Assembly (NCBI RefSeq): GCF_030540775.2
Contig: NZ_CP141266.1
Span: 4,513,001-4,577,000 of the forward strand
Reading direction: 5' to 3'
DNA length: 64,000 nucleotides
Source of the DNA: Flavivirga abyssicola
GTDB taxonomy: Bacteria; Bacteroidota; Bacteroidia; Flavobacteriales; Flavobacteriaceae
The number at the start of each line of letters is the position of its first letter. Positions within the stretch are counted from its first letter, which is position 1. Under the pieces are notes generated by a model. That model made no database searches. It saw nothing but the letters and a program-made list of their open reading frames with translations, and was not told the origin of the DNA. The position numbers and the translations under genes were made by a program. Below, piece by piece: positions 1-9,862 of the stretch.

Positions 1-24
1 CTTATTTTCTATTTTTAATTTTTT

Positions 25-32
25 TAGATTTG
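25..32 (+). promoter_or_regulatory. Bacteroidetes -7 promoter element of the antiporter gene
   Basis: The octamer TAGATTTG fits the TAnnTTTG consensus of Bacteroidetes housekeeping promoters exactly. It lies 19 bases before the ATG at 52. The -33 region would fall at the window edge, so only half of the promoter can be judged. Confidence 0.5.
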
Positions 33-51
33 CCGAATACAAATACTACTT

Positions 52-1197
52 ATGACTATTATTTCTTCTTTGGGACTTATTTTAATTACATGCATCATTA
101 TTTGGAGAGCTTGCGATGGTTTTGAAATGGCTTCTAATTATCTAGGTCGAAATATGAAAGAAGGTATAAAAGGAGCTACCATCAATGCTATTGGAAGCAG
201 TTTACCTGAATTATTTACAACGCTTTTTTTCTTATTTGTTTTAAAAGATAAAGATGGTTTTTCTGGTGGTATTGGTACCACAGCAGGAAGTGCTGTTTTT
301 AATGCTATGATTATTCCTGCTGTTGTTATTTTGGCAGTTATAGGAAAAGGCATTTCTCCTAAAATTGAAATCTCAAGGAAAGTTATATTACGTGATGGGA
401 TATCACTTATCATTGCTGAATTAGCTTTAATTTTTGTAATTACCGGACCGTCCTTAAACTGGATCCACGGACTTATTTTAATGGTTCTATATTTTATTTA
501 TGTAGCCTATATGCTAATAAGTCAAGGGGCTGGCGATATAGAAAATGACTATGAAGATACTGCCGATGGTGGTAACAGGGCTGTTGCTTTTTTTAAAGGT
601 GATTTATCTACTGTCGTTTTAGGAGATTCTAAAATCAATAAAGTGAAAGCCTTTGGTTTGTTGATACTTTCTGTTTTTTTTATTGGTATGGCTTGTTTTT
701 GGCTTGTTGAAGCTTGTGAACAGTTTGGAACTGCCATTGGCATGCCTATTTATTTTGTTTCTGTGGTACTCGCCTCTGCTGCGACCAGTGTTCCGGATAC
801 TATTATTTCATACAAGGATGCCATGAAAGGTAATTATGATGATGCTGTTGCCAATGCTTTGGGTAGTAATATTTTTGACGTTTGTTTTGCACTTGGTCTT
901 CCTCTATTTTTATTCACACTTATTTATGGTCCTATTGAAATGAGTAGTGAGACTATAGAGAATGTTGGACAATTACGTGTATTACTTTTAATTTCAACAA
1001 TAATAGTTTTTCTGATTTTTGTTTTTGCTAAACATGGTATTAAAAAACTTCATGCGAAGTTATTACTATTATTATATGTGCTGTTTGTGGCTTATTCAAT
1101 TGGCAAAGGCGTGAGTTATGATATTCCAGTTATTAATGAAATATCCCAGTTGTTGTCTATGATATCTCATTGGTTTTCTTCGATTGTATGGTTTTAG
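52..1197 (+). CDS. calcium/sodium antiporter family protein
   Basis: The 381-residue integral membrane protein belongs to the Na+/Ca2+ exchanger (YrbG-like) superfamily, which exchanges cations across the inner membrane. Two inverted alpha repeats are visible. The first carries GSSLPEL near residues 48-54. The second carries SVPDTIISYKDA near 245 and NALGSNIFD near 268-276, the residues that form the ion pathway in the family. About ten hydrophobic segments are present, with a hydrophilic loop near residues 163-195 between the halves. The gene stands alone and converges on the channel-like gene that follows. The transported ion is inferred from the family and could be another cation. Confidence 0.85.
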   Translation: MTIISSLGLILITCIIIWRACDGFEMASNYLGRNMKEGIKGATINAIGSSLPELFTTLFFLFVLKDKDGFSGGIGTTAGSAVFNAMIIPAVVILAVIGKGISPKIEISRKVILRDGISLIIAELALIFVITGPSLNWIHGLILMVLYFIYVAYMLISQGAGDIENDYEDTADGGNRAVAFFKGDLSTVVLGDSKINKVKAFGLLILSVFFIGMACFWLVEACEQFGTAIGMPIYFVSVVLASAATSVPDTIISYKDAMKGNYDDAVANALGSNIFDVCFALGLPLFLFTLIYGPIEMSSETIENVGQLRVLLLISTIIVFLIFVFAKHGIKKLHAKLLLLLYVLFVAYSIGKGVSYDIPVINEISQLLSMISHWFSSIVWF

Positions 1198-1338
1198 TTT
1201 TTTAACAAAACATTGATGATTACCAAAAACGTTCAAAATGATATGATAAATATTATCATTACTAAGAGACCAGAAATCCTATAAATTTAAAGGTATTTCT
1301 TTTTAAGTGGATTCCTGCCTTCGCAGGAATAACAATTA
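1198..1338. repeat. convergent intergenic region with a small palindromic repeat
   Basis: The perfect inverted repeat ATTCCTGC/GCAGGAAT with a 4-base loop lies at 1311-1330, next to the stop codon of the minus-strand gene. The same arms occur at 15535-15577, so it is a dispersed palindrome rather than a gene-specific terminator. It may still end transcription from one or both converging genes. Confidence 0.6.
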
Positions 1339-3276
1339 CTAAAGTTCGTCCTCACTTAAAACAATTAGGAAATCGTTTTCTTCAAGCTCGATAGCCATAT
1401 CTTTGTCTGGATTAAGCTTAATACCAAAATTAGCATCTAAAGATTTACTTAAATCTCCTTTTCTAATTCCTAAACAAATTTCATCTCGTTGGTGTGCACA
1501 GAAAATAGCATCTGCAAATGTTATAGTTTGTGGGAAAGTATCAAAGTATAAAGTTGCCGGTTTTACATATATCTCACTACCATCTTCTGAGAAAATATCA
1601 TCATAAAAACTCTTCATTAATGTTTCCTCGCTCAATTGCGCTAAAATCATAGTGATTAGCTTATTACTAATAATAAAATCATCCACATTAGTTTGTGTTA
1701 TAATTTCTTGATTTTCAGAATTTAAAACCTGTGTGATGATTTGCAATCCATTATCTTCATTCAGTAATTTCCTTAATAATAATAGGATAATAAGTGTATC
1801 TGAATCTATTTTATCTGCAGATTGCTCTTCCATACTTTGCGATAAAATAACAACAGTATCGTAACTTTCTGGATTTATAGCTTGTAGTTTTTCTAAATCT
1901 AACGGATTAGAATCGTGCAGTTTTATATTAAAATCTCCATATTCTGCTGTTACACCTTCAATAATACCCTTTAATTCTTCGGTAGGTGCATCGAACATAA
2001 TATCAAAATCTGAGCCTTCTAATAAGTAATCTGTGGCCTCTTCTATAAAGACTTCAGCAACCTTGTGCCAACCTAAAATAAGAATACGCTTCTTTTTTTG
2101 TTCTAAACGCTTATCTATAATTTTCTTGGAAGTATCTGGAAAGAAATATTGTTTATTATCGAAAGCTATTGTAGAATCGTCTTCTGCTAAAATAACAACG
2201 GTACCTCCATTTTTAAGTACAGTATCTGTTGGGGGGCGTAAAATCAATCCGTTTTCTTCTGAATAGATTCCTAAAGGAATCCCATCTTCCATGTGATAGC
2301 TCAACTCATAAAAATTGGTATTATTCCAATCATCTTCATAAAAATAGATTTCACAACCATCAAACGATAAAATTTCTTTATAAACCGTATCCAAACCACT
2401 TGTTAAAGATGTTTGAATAAGGAGTTTCCCCATAATATCCCAACTGTCTATGGCAATGATATTATCGTCTTCAAAAAAGCTGATAATGTCTCGTTTTTCT
2501 TTGGTAAAAATTTCAGCAATTATTGGTAATTCATTTTTGCCATCTTGACAAGCCGTAATTGCTAATATAGATTTAACAGATTGTACATCACTAGCTACTT
2601 TTTTACTCATGGTAGCACTTTCTGAACAATTAGCCAATATAATTATAGAACGTGCAGACTCTAAATTTACACGCTTTAATTCATTAATATTTGCATAATC
2701 ACCTTGTGTCGTAATAACCTCTGTAGTTAGTGTATCTGGAAGACGTTTAGTAATCAGGTTATCCATTACCTCTTTATCTTCCCTTGATAAGATAACAACT
2801 GATGCTTTGTCTTCACTCTCATTAGCTAAGATAAGCTCTCTAATAACATCGACAACGCGTTCGTTCCAACCTAAAATTATGGTATGGTTATTTTCTATAA
2901 CCTTACCTCTTCCTTTTCTAAAATCATAAAGCATGGTATCTAATGCCGTCGTTATAAAACCTATAAGCATAGACAATAAAATAACGCCTGTTAACCCAGA
3001 AAGCACTGTTAAAATCTTGAGATAGGTTGGTGCTTCATTATCCTGATTCATATTTCCAGGATCTGTCATTTCTAAAAACGTCACCCAAATATCTCTAAAA
3101 ACGTTGCCTGTATAATCTAAACTTGGAAATAGGTTTATGAGTAGTAATCGTATGCCTGTTAGAACTACAAAAACAACAATGAATAAAATTAAAAGACTTT
3201 TGAATATGGATGCGCCTCCTTTACTTAAAAAACGTTCAGCTTTATAGTTTAAACGTTCTCTGAAAGAATTTTTCAT
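1339..3276 (-). CDS. CASTOR/POLLUX-like ion channel with two RCK (TrkA-N) modules
   Basis: The 645-residue protein has two N-terminal membrane helices (about 24-48 and 86-112) and a long cytosolic part with two Rossmann-like RCK segments. One begins near HTIILGWNERV (about 130) and the other near KRILILGWHKV (about 394). This architecture matches the CASTOR/POLLUX/SYM8 family of ion channels, known from plant nuclear envelopes and found widely in bacteria. A pore-like segment lies between the helices near residues 60-75, but no canonical GYG filter is seen. A role in potassium or calcium conduction gated by a cytosolic ligand is a family inference. The gene following it in the same direction upstream (TerB-like) is 50 bases away, so the two may be co-transcribed. 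Confidence 0.75.
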   Translation of the reverse strand: MKNSFRERLNYKAERFLSKGGASIFKSLLILFIVVFVVLTGIRLLLINLFPSLDYTGNVFRDIWVTFLEMTDPGNMNQDNEAPTYLKILTVLSGLTGVILLSMLIGFITTALDTMLYDFRKGRGKVIENNHTIILGWNERVVDVIRELILANESEDKASVVILSREDKEVMDNLITKRLPDTLTTEVITTQGDYANINELKRVNLESARSIIILANCSESATMSKKVASDVQSVKSILAITACQDGKNELPIIAEIFTKEKRDIISFFEDDNIIAIDSWDIMGKLLIQTSLTSGLDTVYKEILSFDGCEIYFYEDDWNNTNFYELSYHMEDGIPLGIYSEENGLILRPPTDTVLKNGGTVVILAEDDSTIAFDNKQYFFPDTSKKIIDKRLEQKKKRILILGWHKVAEVFIEEATDYLLEGSDFDIMFDAPTEELKGIIEGVTAEYGDFNIKLHDSNPLDLEKLQAINPESYDTVVILSQSMEEQSADKIDSDTLIILLLLRKLLNEDNGLQIITQVLNSENQEIITQTNVDDFIISNKLITMILAQLSEETLMKSFYDDIFSEDGSEIYVKPATLYFDTFPQTITFADAIFCAHQRDEICLGIRKGDLSKSLDANFGIKLNPDKDMAIELEENDFLIVLSEDEL

Positions 3277-3326
3277 AAGATAAGTTGATGGTGGTTAGAG
3301 TTTGAAGTACTTAATAATTTCGAATT

Positions 3327-3953
3327 TTAGTTGAGTTGTTCAACAAATTCTGCCATTATACCTTTGATATGAGCTGAAGACATTTCCATGATGACCCCCA
3401 TTTCAAGAATCATTGCTTTTTCTGAATCATCAAAATGCCCATCAGAATAGGCCACATCTAAAGCGCATTTTATTAATAGTTCTTTACCATGCTCGTTTAA
3501 AGATGGTCCAACATTTTTTAAATAGGTTGAAATATCACTAGAATCTGCTTGTACTTCTTTAATGTAATCATCTAATTGAAAAGAAGACATATCATTATGC
3601 CCATATTTATTAATGATACTTAGTACCATTACCTTTTCATTATTATCAATAACACCATCTGCCAACATAATTTTCACCATAACATGACGTATGGCTTGCT
3701 CATACATAGCCATAAACGCTTCTCTATCTGTAGATGCTGTATTATCTATCACTTTAGTGATAAAAGTGCCTTTACAATGGTCGCACTCTACATACTCGCC
3801 TTTACTTCCTAAAGGAATTAGTGGAATAAAATATAAGGTGAAAAATTGAGTTACTTTTCTGTGTCGGTACCCTCTATTGTCTTCACATTGAGGACAATTA
3901 AAAGTTCCTGTTGCTTTGGTTGAACGCACACCTCTAGTTCCAAAAATAATCAT
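3327..3953 (-). CDS. zinc-ribbon plus TerB-like domain protein
   Basis: The 208-residue soluble protein starts with a zinc ribbon (CPQC at 20-23 and CDHC at 57-60) around a short hydrophobic stretch (about 37-47). It continues with an all-helical TerB-like domain (about 75-205) that includes the acidic signature LADGVIDNNE and a second repeat YSDGHFDDSEK. TerB-like domains bind metal or sit at membranes in tellurite and stress-response systems, but the function of this stand-alone form is unknown. It lies just upstream of the RCK channel gene on the same strand. No secretion signal is visible. Confidence 0.7.
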   Translation of the reverse strand: MIIFGTRGVRSTKATGTFNCPQCEDNRGYRHRKVTQFFTLYFIPLIPLGSKGEYVECDHCKGTFITKVIDNTASTDREAFMAMYEQAIRHVMVKIMLADGVIDNNEKVMVLSIINKYGHNDMSSFQLDDYIKEVQADSSDISTYLKNVGPSLNEHGKELLIKCALDVAYSDGHFDDSEKAMILEMGVIMEMSSAHIKGIMAEFVEQLN

Positions 3954-4095
3954 ATGCAGCAGTTTGGGTTAAATTAAAATATTGTCTAAATATAGTAATT
4001 TAACTCAAAACATAGAAAACAGTCATTATAATCACTGACTAATTCCAATCACATTAAGTACAATTTCTGGACTAAAAAATCAAAACCCCTAACAT

Positions 4096-5283
4096 TTAAA
4101 TCACATCAAGCTCCTTACCTATTTTAGTAAAGGCTTTAATAGCTTTATCCAAATGATGGCGCTCATGCCCTGCTGATAACTGCACACGTATTCTTGCTTT
4201 TCCTTTTGGTACTACTGGATAGAAAAAACCGATGACATAAATCCCTTCTTCCAATAGTTTTGAAGCGAACTCCTGCGCTAATGTTGCTTCGTATAGCATA
4301 ACAGGCACTATAGGATGATCTCCTGGAACAATATCAAATCCTGCTGCTGTCATCTCTTTTCTAAAATATTGGGTGTTTTCTTCTAATTTATCTCGAAGTT
4401 GAGTCGAAGCGCTTATAATGTCTAGCACTCTAATAGAAGCACCAACGATGGAAGGTGCTACAGTATTAGAAAACAAATAAGGTCTGGAACGCTGTCTTAA
4501 CAGATCGACAATTTCCTTTCTTGCTGCTGTGAATCCGCCAGAAGCACCTCCTAAAGCCTTACCATAGGTTCCTGTTATAATATCTACACGTCCCATAACA
4601 TTTCTGTACTCATGTGTACCTCTACCCGTTTTACCAATAAATCCTGTTGAGTGACATTCATCAATCATAACCAAAGCGTCATACTTATCTGCTAAATCAC
4701 AAATTTTATCAAGTTGAGCTATGGTTCCATCCATAGAAAAAGAACCATCTGTAACGATTAACTTTCTACGTGATCCTTCGGCTTGAATTAATTGTGTTTC
4801 CAGATCGGTCATATTATTATGTGCATACCTGAATCGTTTTGCTTTACATAAACGAATACCATCAATTATAGAAGCATGGTTTAAAGCATCAGAAATAATA
4901 GCATCTTCTGCGTTTAAAATGGGCTCGAACACCCCACCATTAGCATCAAAGGCAGCAGCATATAAAATACAATCTTCCATACCTAAAAACGATGCTGTTT
5001 TTTGCTCTAATTCTTTATGAATATCTTGCGTGCCACAAATAAAACGCACAGAAGACATACCATACCCATGAGAATCAATGGCTTTTTTACCTGCATCAAT
5101 AACTTCTGGATGTGATGATAAACCTAAATAGTTATTTGCACAAAAATTTAATACTCCCGATGATATTGTTGTGCTTATTTCCGACCCTTGAGGGGTTGTT
5201 ATGATTCTTTCTGATTTATATAATCCTGCAGCTTTGATTTCTTCAATTTCATTCTGCAAATCATGCTTTATGTTAGAGTACAT
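4096..5283 (-). CDS. kbl: glycine C-acetyltransferase (2-amino-3-ketobutyrate CoA ligase)
   Basis: The 395-residue PLP enzyme of the alpha-oxoamine synthase family cleaves 2-amino-3-ketobutyrate with CoA to glycine and acetyl-CoA, the second step of threonine breakdown. The PLP lysine lies in [14 protein letters not shown] near residue 243. DECHSTGF near 210 provides the cofactor-contacting Asp and His, and [12 protein letters not shown] near the N-terminus is typical. Length matches the family. It follows the threonine dehydrogenase gene by 28 bases on the same strand, so the two form a degradation operon. KBL is favoured over other family members, such as serine palmitoyltransferase or BioF, by this neighbour. 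Confidence 0.93.
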   Translation of the reverse strand: MYSNIKHDLQNEIEEIKAAGLYKSERIITTPQGSEISTTISSGVLNFCANNYLGLSSHPEVIDAGKKAIDSHGYGMSSVRFICGTQDIHKELEQKTASFLGMEDCILYAAAFDANGGVFEPILNAEDAIISDALNHASIIDGIRLCKAKRFRYAHNNMTDLETQLIQAEGSRRKLIVTDGSFSMDGTIAQLDKICDLADKYDALVMIDECHSTGFIGKTGRGTHEYRNVMGRVDIITGTYGKALGGASGGFTAARKEIVDLLRQRSRPYLFSNTVAPSIVGASIRVLDIISASTQLRDKLEENTQYFRKEMTAAGFDIVPGDHPIVPVMLYEATLAQEFASKLLEEGIYVIGFFYPVVPKGKARIRVQLSAGHERHHLDKAIKAFTKIGKELDVI

Positions 5284-5311
5284 AGTTTTCTGTTTTGATA
5301 TTATTTTTAAC

Positions 5312-6262
5312 TTAAATTGTCATTTCGTATTGAGCTTTTAGCTCTCTAATCATGGTTTCTGTAATAGAATACAAATCGTATTTAGGTTGCCATCCCCAAT
5401 CCATTTTAGCTTCAGAATCATCGATAGATTTTGGCCATTCTTCCGCAATATCTTGTCTAAAATCTGGTTTATAATCGATTTTAAAATCAGGGTATAATTC
5501 ACGGATTTCCGATGCAATTTCTTTTGGTGAAAAACTTATTCCTTCTATATTGTAGGACGTTCTCATTTTAATATTTTCTACTGGTGCTTCCATAATCTCT
5601 ATAGTAGCTCTAACTGCATCATCAATAAAAATCATAGGTAGCACTGTATCTTCCCTTAAAAAACAAGTAAAACGTTCATTTAAAACAGCTTTATGATAAA
5701 TATCTACGGCATAATCTGTAGTACCTCCACCTGGTAATGATTGATACCCAATGATACCTGGATAACGAATAGACCTAACGTCTAAACCATATTTAGTATG
5801 GTAATATTGTGCCCAATTTTCCCCATCTACTTTACTTATACCATATACTGTTGTTGGGTCTAAATATGTATTATTTGGTGTGTTATTTCTTGGTGCGCTA
5901 TTTCCAAACACTGCTATTGAGCTAGGATAAAACACCTTCTCTATATTATAGATCCTAGCAACTTCCAGTACGTTTAACCAGGTTTTCACATTGATATTCC
6001 ATGTTCCTAACGGGTTTTCTTCTCCTTTAGCTGATAAAATGGCTGCTAAGTGATAAATTTGAGTCACTTTATATTGTACTACAACCTCTTTAATTCTATC
6101 TATATCTGTAGCATCAATAACTTCAAATATACCATTTGTATCTTCACTTTTTCTTATATCTGAAGCAATAATTCTTTCTTTTCCGTATTTGTCCTGTAAG
6201 GCTTTCGTTAGTACTTTTCCAACTTGACCGTTAGCCCCTATAACTAAAATTGCTGTATCCAT
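5312..6262 (-). CDS. L-threonine 3-dehydrogenase, SDR/epimerase type
   Basis: The 316-residue NAD-dependent enzyme has an extended short-chain dehydrogenase fold. The nucleotide-binding motif IGANGQVG is at about residues 8-15 and the catalytic YGISK (Tyr and Lys) is near 140. SDR-type threonine dehydrogenases oxidise L-threonine to 2-amino-3-ketobutyrate, the substrate of the following kbl gene. The start at 6262 gives the usual [13 protein letters not shown]-terminus; an in-frame start 21 bases upstream would add MLANNTI with no support. A divergent Lrp-type gene 159 bases away probably controls the operon. Without the kbl neighbour the family alone would only say NAD-dependent epimerase/dehydratase. 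Confidence 0.88.
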   Translation of the reverse strand: MDTAILVIGANGQVGKVLTKALQDKYGKERIIASDIRKSEDTNGIFEVIDATDIDRIKEVVVQYKVTQIYHLAAILSAKGEENPLGTWNINVKTWLNVLEVARIYNIEKVFYPSSIAVFGNSAPRNNTPNNTYLDPTTVYGISKVDGENWAQYYHTKYGLDVRSIRYPGIIGYQSLPGGGTTDYAVDIYHKAVLNERFTCFLREDTVLPMIFIDDAVRATIEIMEAPVENIKMRTSYNIEGISFSPKEIASEIRELYPDFKIDYKPDFRQDIAEEWPKSIDDSEAKMDWGWQPKYDLYSITETMIRELKAQYEMTI

Positions 6263-6421
6263 AATAGTATTATTTGCTAACAAAATTACATATTACAGCT
6301 TTTAAAACATAAAATACACATAAACTAAGTAATTATTACTATTATATGAATTTAAAAAAGCTATATTTACTTTTTAACAATTAAATAATTGCTTTTTGCA
6401 ATAATTTTTATTTGACGTTTT
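6263..6421. promoter_or_regulatory. divergent promoter region between threonine operon and Lrp gene
   Basis: This 159-base AT-rich spacer holds both promoters. Several short AT dyads are visible, for example ATAATTGCTTTTTGCAATAAT near 6384-6405, which contains an imperfect inverted ATTGC/GCAAT pair. Lrp-type proteins often bind such AT-rich sites and autoregulate. That this one does so here is inference. Confidence 0.45.
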
Positions 6422-6883
6422 ATGGAAAATTTGGATCAAACGGACATTACCATTCTTAGAATTTTACAAAAGGATTCTAAAAAAACAGCCAAAGAGATTG
6501 CTAAAATTTTAAATTTGACACCTTCTCCTGTTTACGAACGCATCCGTAGACTTGAAAATCAAGGTTTTATAAAAAAGTATGTGGCTATTCTGGACAAGAA
6601 GCTACTGGAACGATCTGTAACGACTATATGTCAAGTATCTATGCGTTATCATAGTGAAGCCTTTATTGAAAAGTTTGAAGAACAGATTCAAAATCTACAT
6701 GAAGTTCAGGAATGCTATCACATGGCTGGTCAAGTAGATTTTATATTAAAAATAAACACAAAAGGCTTGGAAGATTATCACAACTTCGTGAAGTATAAAC
6801 TTTCCAAAATTGAAAATATAGGTGTGTTGAATAGTACGTTTGTTTTAAAGGATATTAAAAATTCTTCGGAGTTTTATATTTAA
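6422..6883 (+). CDS. Lrp/AsnC family transcriptional regulator
   Basis: The 153-residue protein has an N-terminal winged helix-turn-helix (about 4-60, including KTAKEIAKILNLTPSPVYERIRRLE) and a C-terminal RAM ligand-binding domain (about 68-150). Length is normal for the family, which acts as dimers or octamers that sense amino acids. It is transcribed away from the threonine-degradation genes. By analogy with Lrp control of tdh-kbl in other bacteria, it likely regulates them in response to an amino acid. The target is inference. Confidence 0.92.
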   Translation: MENLDQTDITILRILQKDSKKTAKEIAKILNLTPSPVYERIRRLENQGFIKKYVAILDKKLLERSVTTICQVSMRYHSEAFIEKFEEQIQNLHEVQECYHMAGQVDFILKINTKGLEDYHNFVKYKLSKIENIGVLNSTFVLKDIKNSSEFYI

Positions 6884-7015
6884 TGCCCATTCATAATTAA
6901 TATGCTTCTCAATTAGATCTAGACTTTGCTCAGTATAAGCCAAGTCATATGACTAGACGATTATAGTTATAAGACTTTTGTTGTATCGTAGAAATCGATC
7001 TTGAGAATACTTAGA

Positions 7016-7981
7016 TTAATTAAAAGTGTCTTTAACAAACTCTAAAGCTCGTTTTTCGTTATAGTAAACATTCTTTTTATCTACAAACCCCACATGTCCG
7101 CCATGTTGAGGCATCTCTAAATAAAGATTTGGATTGTTTTTTGCTTCTTTTATTGGATAACATTCTGGAGATAAAAATGAATCGTTTAAAGCATTAATGA
7201 TTAAAGTTGGTATCTTAATATTTGGAAGAAATTGTAAGCAGCTACATTTTTCATAATAGTCTAAAGCGTCTTTAAAACCATGTGCTTTGGATGTATAGAC
7301 ATTATCAAAGTCGAATAATGTTTTTATAGATGCTAAGTCTTTAAGACTTAAATCTTCTTTAAAACGTTGTTGTTTGATTTTCAAACGATTTACTAAATAT
7401 TTTAGAAATCGATTGTGATACAACACATTTTTAAAAGTATGTAACGTTTTTGCTGAACCATACAAATAACAGGGGACTGAAGCTGTAACCGCTGCTTTTA
7501 TTTGGTTAGGCAACACCTCTCTTTCTCCTAAATATTTTAAAATCATGTTGGCTCCCAGACTAATCCCTTTTAAATAAATTTCTGAATAGTCTTTTTCTGA
7601 AATAATATGCTCTATAATAGCTTCTAAATCTTCGGTTGCTCCAGAGTGATAACTACGGTATTTTAAATTATCTTCTCCACTACATCCTCTAAAATTCACG
7701 CAAACGGCATCTATACCATTATTATTAAATAGTTTTGCTGAACCAGTCATATATGGTCGTTGTCCATTTCCTTCTAGCCCATGCAATAAAACAACTAGCT
7801 TCTTTGTTTTTTCTTTCGAAAAACTCCAATCTAAATCAATAAAATCGCCATCAAACAATATCATACGTTCCCGTTCTTGCTTTACATCTTTAACACGTCT
7901 TACAAGCCCAGAATACACGGTTGAAATGAATCCATTTCTAAAAAAGAAAGACGGTTTATACTTTGAGTCTATTACTGGCAT
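7016..7981 (-). CDS. YheT-like alpha/beta hydrolase
   Basis: The 321-residue alpha/beta hydrolase belongs to the YheT/ABHD1-ABHD3 group. The nucleophile elbow is GISLGAN (Ser near residue 141). The acid residue is likely Asp in NALNDSFLSP near 263 and the base His in HGGHVGF near 294. VNFRGCSGEDN (about 97-107) is typical of the family. No signal peptide or membrane anchor is seen, so it should be cytosolic. Substrates in bacteria are not firmly known; esters or phospholipids are likely. Its start codon is only 10 bases from a perfect 10-copy heptamer array, so that array occupies its leader or promoter. Confidence 0.85.
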   Translation of the reverse strand: MPVIDSKYKPSFFFRNGFISTVYSGLVRRVKDVKQERERMILFDGDFIDLDWSFSKEKTKKLVVLLHGLEGNGQRPYMTGSAKLFNNNGIDAVCVNFRGCSGEDNLKYRSYHSGATEDLEAIIEHIISEKDYSEIYLKGISLGANMILKYLGEREVLPNQIKAAVTASVPCYLYGSAKTLHTFKNVLYHNRFLKYLVNRLKIKQQRFKEDLSLKDLASIKTLFDFDNVYTSKAHGFKDALDYYEKCSCLQFLPNIKIPTLIINALNDSFLSPECYPIKEAKNNPNLYLEMPQHGGHVGFVDKKNVYYNEKRALEFVKDTFN

Positions 7982-7990
7982 GTTTTAGGG

Positions 7991-8060
7991 TTCAGTATTC
8001 AGTATTCAGTATTCAGTATTCAGTATTCAGTATTCAGTATTCAGTATTCAGTATTCAGTA
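7991..8060. repeat. perfect 10-copy tandem array of TTCAGTA
   Basis: Ten uninterrupted copies of the 7-mer TTCAGTA fill exactly 70 bases. On the minus strand this is the leader of the YheT-like gene, ending 9 bases before its ATG. Perfect short arrays of this kind change copy number by slippage. Related CAGT-core heptamers occur at several other non-coding loci in the window. Confidence 0.97.
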
Positions 8061-8197
8061 AAAGGTGCTTTTTCATCTATGGATTTACGTATCATTTACA
8101 ACATTTTATTAATAATTTTATAACATAAATTGAATTTCGAAAAAACTGCCACTGCTTACTGTTCACTATTCGGAGTTTAGAGTTTAGAATTTAAAAA
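8061..8197. repeat. intergenic spacer with opposite-orientation heptamer copies
   Basis: After the 10-copy array comes about 85 bases of plain AT-rich DNA. Three ACTG cores follow at 8145, 8151 and 8158, then an ACTA at 8165, spaced 6-7 bases apart. They are the reverse orientation of the CAGT array at 7991-8060, so the two form an inverted pair around the spacer. No gene is visible. Confidence 0.6.
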
Positions 8198-9817
8198 TCA
8201 AACTTCCAGGGAAGTAAATTTAAAATCGGTGCCATTGAACAGCCCCTTATCACTTAGTTTTAATGAAGGGATGACTAGTAAAGCCATAAATGATAATGTC
8301 ATATACGGTGCATAAAGTTTACTTCCTAAATCCTTTGCCATAGTATCTAATGCCGCATATTGTCTTCCTATAGTTTCACCATCTTTATCACTCATAATAC
8401 CAGCGACAGGGAGTGGGACTGTCTTTTCATCTGAATTAGAAACCGCACAGATACCTCCTGTACCTTCAATAAGTAAGTTAACGGCTTTGCATATGGCTTC
8501 ATCACTAACACCTACTACAATAATATTGTGAGAATCGTGGCCTACTGAAGAGGCAATGGCGCCTTCTTTTAATCCGAAATTTTTAATAAAAGCAATGGCT
8601 GGTTTTTGATTTTGATATCTATTAACAACGGCCATTTTAAGGATGTCGTTTTCAGTATTAGAAACCAAATTTCCATTTAAAACTGAAGTGTTAGCAATAA
8701 GTTCATTTGTTACTAATTGATCTTCTAAAGCTTCTATGACACGAATTTGTTTTGCAGACGATTCAACTCTAAAATCTGATACTTTCTTTTTATTACAATT
8801 AAAGTTATTAAGATTTTTAAACGCTACCGGTTGTATTAAAGATGTACCTTTATCGAAAACCAACTCACCGTTTATATAGGTTTGAATGGTTATAAAATGG
8901 ATTAAATCTTCAACAACAATAAAATCTGCAAGCTCACCTTCTTGTAATAAACCAACATCTAAATTGTAATGTTTTACGGGGTTAACACAGGCTACTTTTA
9001 ATACTTTAAAAACATCCATTCCTTTTGCTACTGCTATGGCACATAAATCATTAATATGATGTAATAATAGATCGTCTGGATGTTTATCATCACTACAAAA
9101 CATCATATTTTCAAAATGTTCTGGAAGTAAATCTATTAAAGCTTCGAAGTTTTTGGCGGCACTTCCTTCTCTAATTAGAATTTTCATGCCTTTTTCAAGC
9201 TTTTCCAAAGCTTCTTCGTAAGTAAAACATTCGTGATCTGTAGAGATTCCAGCATTAATATATTTTGTAACATCATCCCCTCTTAATCCAGGGGCATGTC
9301 CATCTACAGGTTTATTATAGTGTTTTGCCCATGCTATTTTTTTTAACACCTCGTCGTCGTCAAACAACACACCTGGGTAATTCATCATTTCTGCCAGATA
9401 TTTGATGTCTGGATTTTTAAGCAGTTCTTTAATATCATCAGAATTTATAACAGCTCCCGCAGATTCAAAATGAGTTGCCGGCACACAAGATGGTGCTCCA
9501 AAATTGAATTTAAAAGGCACCTTCTTTCCATTATCAATCATAAATTCTACGCCTTCAACGCCCAATACATTAGCTATTTCATGAGGATCTGAAACGGTTG
9601 CAACTGTGCCATGTTTTACAGCTAATCTTGCAAATTCACTAGGTACTAACATAGAACTTTCTATGTGGATGTGTGCATCTATAAACCCTGGTAGTATATA
9701 GTGATTTACATTATGCTCTTTTTCCTGAATAGAAATAATCTTCCCTTCTTTAAAGGTTACTTCTCCTTTATAGATACGTCTGTTTTGTATATCGACTATT
9801 TGTCCTTGTAGTTTCAA
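8198..9817 (-). CDS. ade: adenine deaminase (Ade type)
   Basis: The 539-residue metal-dependent amidohydrolase converts adenine to hypoxanthine and ammonia in purine salvage. Metal-binding HxH lies in [11 protein letters not shown] near residue 48, and the family-specific [10 protein letters not shown] follows near 81. [12 protein letters not shown] (about 240) carries the catalytic Asp pair. The C-terminal adenine-deaminase domain includes [13 protein letters not shown] near 430. Length matches bacterial Ade. The next gene downstream is yheT-like, but a repeat-rich spacer separates them, so ade probably forms its own unit. Confidence 0.93.
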   Translation of the reverse strand: MKLQGQIVDIQNRRIYKGEVTFKEGKIISIQEKEHNVNHYILPGFIDAHIHIESSMLVPSEFARLAVKHGTVATVSDPHEIANVLGVEGVEFMIDNGKKVPFKFNFGAPSCVPATHFESAGAVINSDDIKELLKNPDIKYLAEMMNYPGVLFDDDEVLKKIAWAKHYNKPVDGHAPGLRGDDVTKYINAGISTDHECFTYEEALEKLEKGMKILIREGSAAKNFEALIDLLPEHFENMMFCSDDKHPDDLLLHHINDLCAIAVAKGMDVFKVLKVACVNPVKHYNLDVGLLQEGELADFIVVEDLIHFITIQTYINGELVFDKGTSLIQPVAFKNLNNFNCNKKKVSDFRVESSAKQIRVIEALEDQLVTNELIANTSVLNGNLVSNTENDILKMAVVNRYQNQKPAIAFIKNFGLKEGAIASSVGHDSHNIIVVGVSDEAICKAVNLLIEGTGGICAVSNSDEKTVPLPVAGIMSDKDGETIGRQYAALDTMAKDLGSKLYAPYMTLSFMALLVIPSLKLSDKGLFNGTDFKFTSLEV

Positions 9818-9862
9818 ATTATCAGTTAATTAGGTGCTTCGACTGCGCTCAGCATGACTATG
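9818..9862. repeat. half palindromic repeat between tilS and ade
   Basis: The string CTTCGACTGCGCTCAGCATG at 9837-9856 matches one arm of the dispersed palindromic family, which reads TTTCGACTGCGCTCAA at 34532-34547. Only one arm is present here, so it is a truncated copy in a 45-base gap. Confidence 0.55.

Noticed and set aside
1403-1606. Open frame antisense to the RCK channel gene
   Set aside because: It lies wholly within a well-supported gene, and its translation has no recognisable domain or start context.
7991-8060. CRISPR array
   Set aside because: The units are 7 bases long, directly adjacent and without spacers; no cas gene is in the window.
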